A DNA stretch of 8,716 bases from Solirubrobacteraceae bacterium. Lineage in GTDB: Bacteria > Actinomycetota > Thermoleophilia > Solirubrobacterales > Solirubrobacteraceae. Shown piece by piece: positions 7,122-8,716 of the stretch. The DNA lies in contig JAICUS010000231.1 in the NCBI GenBank assembly GCA_025935735.1, positions 1 to 8,716 of the forward strand, written 5' to 3'. Each line of letters opens with the position of its first letter. The first letter of the stretch is position 1. Made by a program: the position numbers and the translations under genes. The notes below the pieces were generated by a model that did not search any database, was not told the origin of the DNA, and saw nothing but the letters and a program-made list of their open reading frames with translations.

Positions 7122-7174
7122 CTGGAGGCTCGCAGCCGCATCGCGCGCTGCGGGCCTGCGAGGCTCTCAGGGCC

Positions 7175-7738
7175 ATGCCGTTCGCCGCTGTCCTGGACGC
7201 CAGCGTCCTGTATCCCCTGCCGCTGCGCGACACGCTGCTGCGCATCGCCGAGACCGAACTCTACGACGTCTACTGGAGCGAGCGCATCCTCGACGAGGTG
7301 GTGCGCAACCTCGTCGCCGCCGGCCGCGCCACCGACGAGCAGGCACGGCGCCTCACCGCAGCGATGGCCGCCGCGTTCGACGGCGCCTCTGTCCCACGGG
7401 ACGCGGTCGACCGGATTGAGCCCATCATGACCAACGACGAGAAGGACCGCCACGTCCTCGCCGCCGCCGTCGTCAGCGACGCCAAGGCCGTCGTGACCCT
7501 CAACCTCAAGGACTTCCCACTCGAGGCCTGCGAGCCGCTCGCGATCGAGCCGCTGCACCCCGACGTCTTCCTACTCGACCTCTACTCCCTGGACCCCGAC
7601 GAGGTCCACGAGGCCGTCGAGCGCCAAGCCGCCGTGCTGCGCCGCCCGCCGATGCGCCTTGACGAGCTGCTCGAGCGCCTCGCGGTCACGGTGCCCGGGT
7701 TCGCCGCCCGCCTGCGCGAGCACGCGTCGACGTCCTGA
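7175..7738 (+). CDS. PIN-domain ribonuclease toxin (VapC-like, PIN_3 type)
   Basis: The 187-residue protein begins with the classic first PIN strand and acid, AVLDASVLYP (Asp8). The other metal-binding acids expected of PIN nucleases follow: Glu36 or Glu41 in SERILDEVVRNL, Asp91 in NDEKDRHVLAAAV, and Asp113 in VTLNLKDFP. The active site therefore looks complete. The fold spans about residues 5-135. The C-terminal 50 residues (LDELLERL...VPGFAARL) are a helical tail common in PIN proteins paired with HTH antitoxins. Such enzymes cleave RNA when released from the antitoxin. The gene lies 53 bases after the antitoxin stop, a wider gap than usual, and its ribosome binding site is weak (GAGG at 7160-7163). 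An intact toxin beside an intact antitoxin suggests a working module. The ATG at 7175 is the only usual start in frame after the antitoxin. Confidence 0.88.
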   Translation: MPFAAVLDASVLYPLPLRDTLLRIAETELYDVYWSERILDEVVRNLVAAGRATDEQARRLTAAMAAAFDGASVPRDAVDRIEPIMTNDEKDRHVLAAAVVSDAKAVVTLNLKDFPLEACEPLAIEPLHPDVFLLDLYSLDPDEVHEAVERQAAVLRRPPMRLDELLERLAVTVPGFAARLREHASTS

Positions 7739-7811
7739 AGCCATCCCGGGAAATCGCGCGACGCGGCCACTGGACCGAGATCACCGGGAGGGCAAGGCGG
7801 CACGCTGCACC

Positions 7812-7827
7812 GCGGGCGTCTGCCCGC
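7812..7827. terminator. Putative terminator hairpin after the toxin gene
   Basis: GCGGGC (7812-7817) and GCCCGC (7822-7827) form a perfect 6-bp stem with a 4-base loop, 73 bases after the toxin stop. No T-run follows. It is a modest candidate for ending the toxin-antitoxin transcript. Confidence 0.4.
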
Positions 7828-7853
7828 CCGCCGCCGGTCTGGCCGACTGGCGA

Positions 7854-7883
7854 CGGTCGGCTCCCCGACCGCCGGTCGGCTCC
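7854..7883. terminator. Tandem repeat forming two alternative hairpins
   Basis: The 11-base unit CGGTCGGCTCC occurs at 7854-7864 and again at 7873-7883. Between the copies, CCGACC(G) at 7865-7871 can pair with the left copy (7-bp stem, loop CTCC) or with the right copy (6-bp stem, loop GCC). The two folds exclude each other. The place between convergent genes suggests a terminator; switching is a possibility only. Confidence 0.45.
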
Positions 7884-8048
7884 TGGTCATCGGCTCGACC
7901 GCGCAGCGCGTCGGCGATGCCCGTCTCGCAGATGAGTACCGCTCCGCGCGCCGTGGCCCCCGCGAATCGCCGCCGCGGCGCACCGTCCAGTGCCCGCGTT
8001 CGGCCCGATCCTTGACCCGGCGCGGTCACCGTTCCGTCCCGGGCCCGC

Positions 8049-8471
8049 CTACGACTTCGGGCCCAGGCGCCGCGTCTGTTCGTTCATCACCGCGTCGCGC
8101 ATGCGCTCGGCGATGCCGTCGCGGTCAAGCCACACGGTCCGGTTGTCGTCGTCCTTGGCCTCGTCCCACGGGCGCGGGCGGCCCATCGCCGCCGCCCGCT
8201 GCTTGAGCGAGTTGGTGAGGTTGGCCGGGATGTTCTTCGGGGTGTCGGTGCCGATCGCCTGGGCCAGCTCCAGTGAGCCGACGCGACCGTGGTGCTCCAG
8301 CACGCCGAAGAAGGTGCCGGCCTTGTTCAGCACGCCCTGCCCGAGCTCGCGCACGTACTCCGCGCAGACGGTGTCGTCGTAGTCGGTGGCGTCCAACCGC
8401 TTGAGCTCTTCGGCGAGATATGGCGCCAACCACTTGGCCAGCGCCGGTCCGACGTCGTCCTGCACGGGCAT
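8049..8471 (-). CDS. Hypothetical protein, possible winged-helix DNA-binding protein
   Basis: The 140-residue product is not recognised by name. ATG 8471 is preceded by GGAGGGG with 7 bases of spacing, which fixes the start although the frame stays open upstream. Residues 1-50 are acidic and helical. Residues 51-95 (AGTFFGVLEHH...LELAQAIG...NLTNSLKQRAAAMG) read like helices of a helix-turn-helix. RTVWLDRDGIAERM (111-124) would suit a wing strand followed by the last helix. A winged-helix transcription factor is therefore a reasonable inference, no more. No membrane segment or signal peptide is seen. The gene is convergent with the toxin gene and stands alone. A large symmetric dyad lies directly before its ribosome binding site, so self-regulation is plausible. 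Confidence 0.7.
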   Translation of the reverse strand: MPVQDDVGPALAKWLAPYLAEELKRLDATDYDDTVCAEYVRELGQGVLNKAGTFFGVLEHHGRVGSLELAQAIGTDTPKNIPANLTNSLKQRAAAMGRPRPWDEAKDDDNRTVWLDRDGIAERMRDAVMNEQTRRLGPKS

Positions 8472-8478
8472 GAGGCGA

Positions 8479-8485
8479 CCCCTCC
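8479..8485 (-). promoter_or_regulatory. Ribosome binding site of the small hypothetical gene
   Basis: GGAGGGG on the minus strand lies 7 bases before the ATG at 8471. It chooses that ATG over in-frame upstream GTG codons, such as the one at about 8516, and it touches the edge of the dyad at 8486-8518. Confidence 0.7.
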
Positions 8486-8518
8486 GTGTGTTTGGGTGTG
8501 CAACACACGTTGACACAC
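8486..8518. promoter_or_regulatory. 33-bp nested GTGTG/CACAC dyad, probable operator
   Basis: Inner arms GTGTG (8496-8500) and CACAC (8504-8508) and outer arms GTGTGT (8486-8491) and ACACAC (8513-8518) share one centre at base 8502. Eleven of the sixteen opposing positions are complementary. Four half-sites with common symmetry, spaced about 10 bp apart within each side, suggest two dimers or a tetramer on one face of the helix. A TTGACA hexamer (8510-8515) lies within it on the plus strand. No regulator is proven. Confidence 0.6.
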
Positions 8519-8716
8519 CTCGTTCGTGGCGTTGGTTGTGGTCGAGTAGCTGGTCCTGTAGATCCCTCACTACGCCACGCCTCCGCGCACGAGGCGCACG
8601 TCGCGCCGGCCCGCGCGCACCAATATCGATACGCGTTGACCCGTCGCGCAGGGATGCTCCGGCAAAGCCCAGCGGGTCCCGTGATCGCGTCCCCCTCATC
8701 GTTCGCGTAGTCGGCC
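8519..8716. other. Upstream region of the small gene, no gene seen
   Basis: These bases reach the window edge without a supportable gene. Open frames run through on both strands but carry no motif. A short AT-rich patch around ATCGAT (about 8621-8628) stands out from the GC-rich surroundings and might be part of a promoter. No matching -35 box was found at a normal distance. Confidence 0.4.

Larger units (their letters stand above)
7739..8048. other. Convergent, hairpin-rich intergenic spacer
   Basis: No gene is supported in these 310 bases. Short open frames on both strands lack recognisable motifs and ribosome binding sites. The spacer holds three perfect stem-loops, listed separately. They lie between the toxin gene and the convergent small gene and probably end transcription from both sides. 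Confidence 0.55.

Noticed and set aside
7781..8029. An 82-residue minus-strand frame in the convergent spacer.
   Set aside because: No ribosome binding site or motif, and it runs through the stem-loops.
8472..8699. An N-terminal extension of the small hypothetical protein to 216 residues.
   Set aside because: The added residues are Arg-rich and featureless, they would run through the dyad, and the ATG at 8471 has a strong ribosome binding site.
1..8716. CRISPR array, tRNA, rRNA, insertion sequence or phage attachment site.
   Set aside because: No regularly spaced repeats, no cloverleaf-like sequence, and no transposase or integrase gene were seen.

Overview
The window is very GC-rich with GC-rich third codon positions. 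Its genes often begin at ATG or GTG and overlap by 4 bases. Together with a secreted type-B carboxylesterase and an HTH/PIN toxin-antitoxin pair, this suggests a high-GC actinobacterium. A Thermoleophilia/Solirubrobacterales-like lineage is only a guess. No rRNA, tRNA, CRISPR array or insertion sequence was seen.

Layout. Bases 1-285 are non-coding and hold a plausible promoter for a secreted carboxylesterase (286-1899, +). The esterase is convergent with a minus-strand operon, and a very strong hairpin (1909-1946) separates them. Read in its own direction, the operon runs: the remaining end of an ABC-transporter permease (about 6592-6182), an M28-family metallopeptidase (6189-4515), a short-chain dehydrogenase (4518-3793), a ketopantoate-reductase-family protein (3796-2801), and a prolyl-aminopeptidase-like alpha/beta hydrolase (2804-1966). 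Junctions overlap by 8, 4, 4 and 4 bases, so the genes are probably translated as a coupled unit. Uptake, peptide or amide hydrolysis and two NAD(P)-dependent redox steps together suggest a catabolic or scavenging pathway. Its substrate cannot be read from the sequence.

Damage. As given, the M28 peptidase is broken by two single-base losses (near 5411 and in a C/G run at 5299-5303) and the hydrolase by one (about 2403-2415). Putting back one base at each place restores complete proteins of 558 and 279 residues. At least two losses fall in or beside a homopolymer, so sequencing or assembly error is as likely as real decay. The permease is different: its first half is absent, and its homology stops at about 6590, beside a GAATTC site.

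The right third (6590-8716) looks like accessory DNA abutting the cut permease. It carries an antitoxin with an excisionase/MerR-type helix-turn-helix (6660-7121, +) and a PIN-domain toxin (7175-7738, +). A perfect 7-bp inverted repeat surrounds the putative -10 box of this pair. Next comes a 310-base hairpin-rich convergent spacer, then a small unrecognised protein with a possible winged-helix fold (8471-8049, -). That gene has a 33-bp nested GTGTG/CACAC dyad directly in front of its ribosome binding site. The two dyads are the most interesting regulatory structures in the window.
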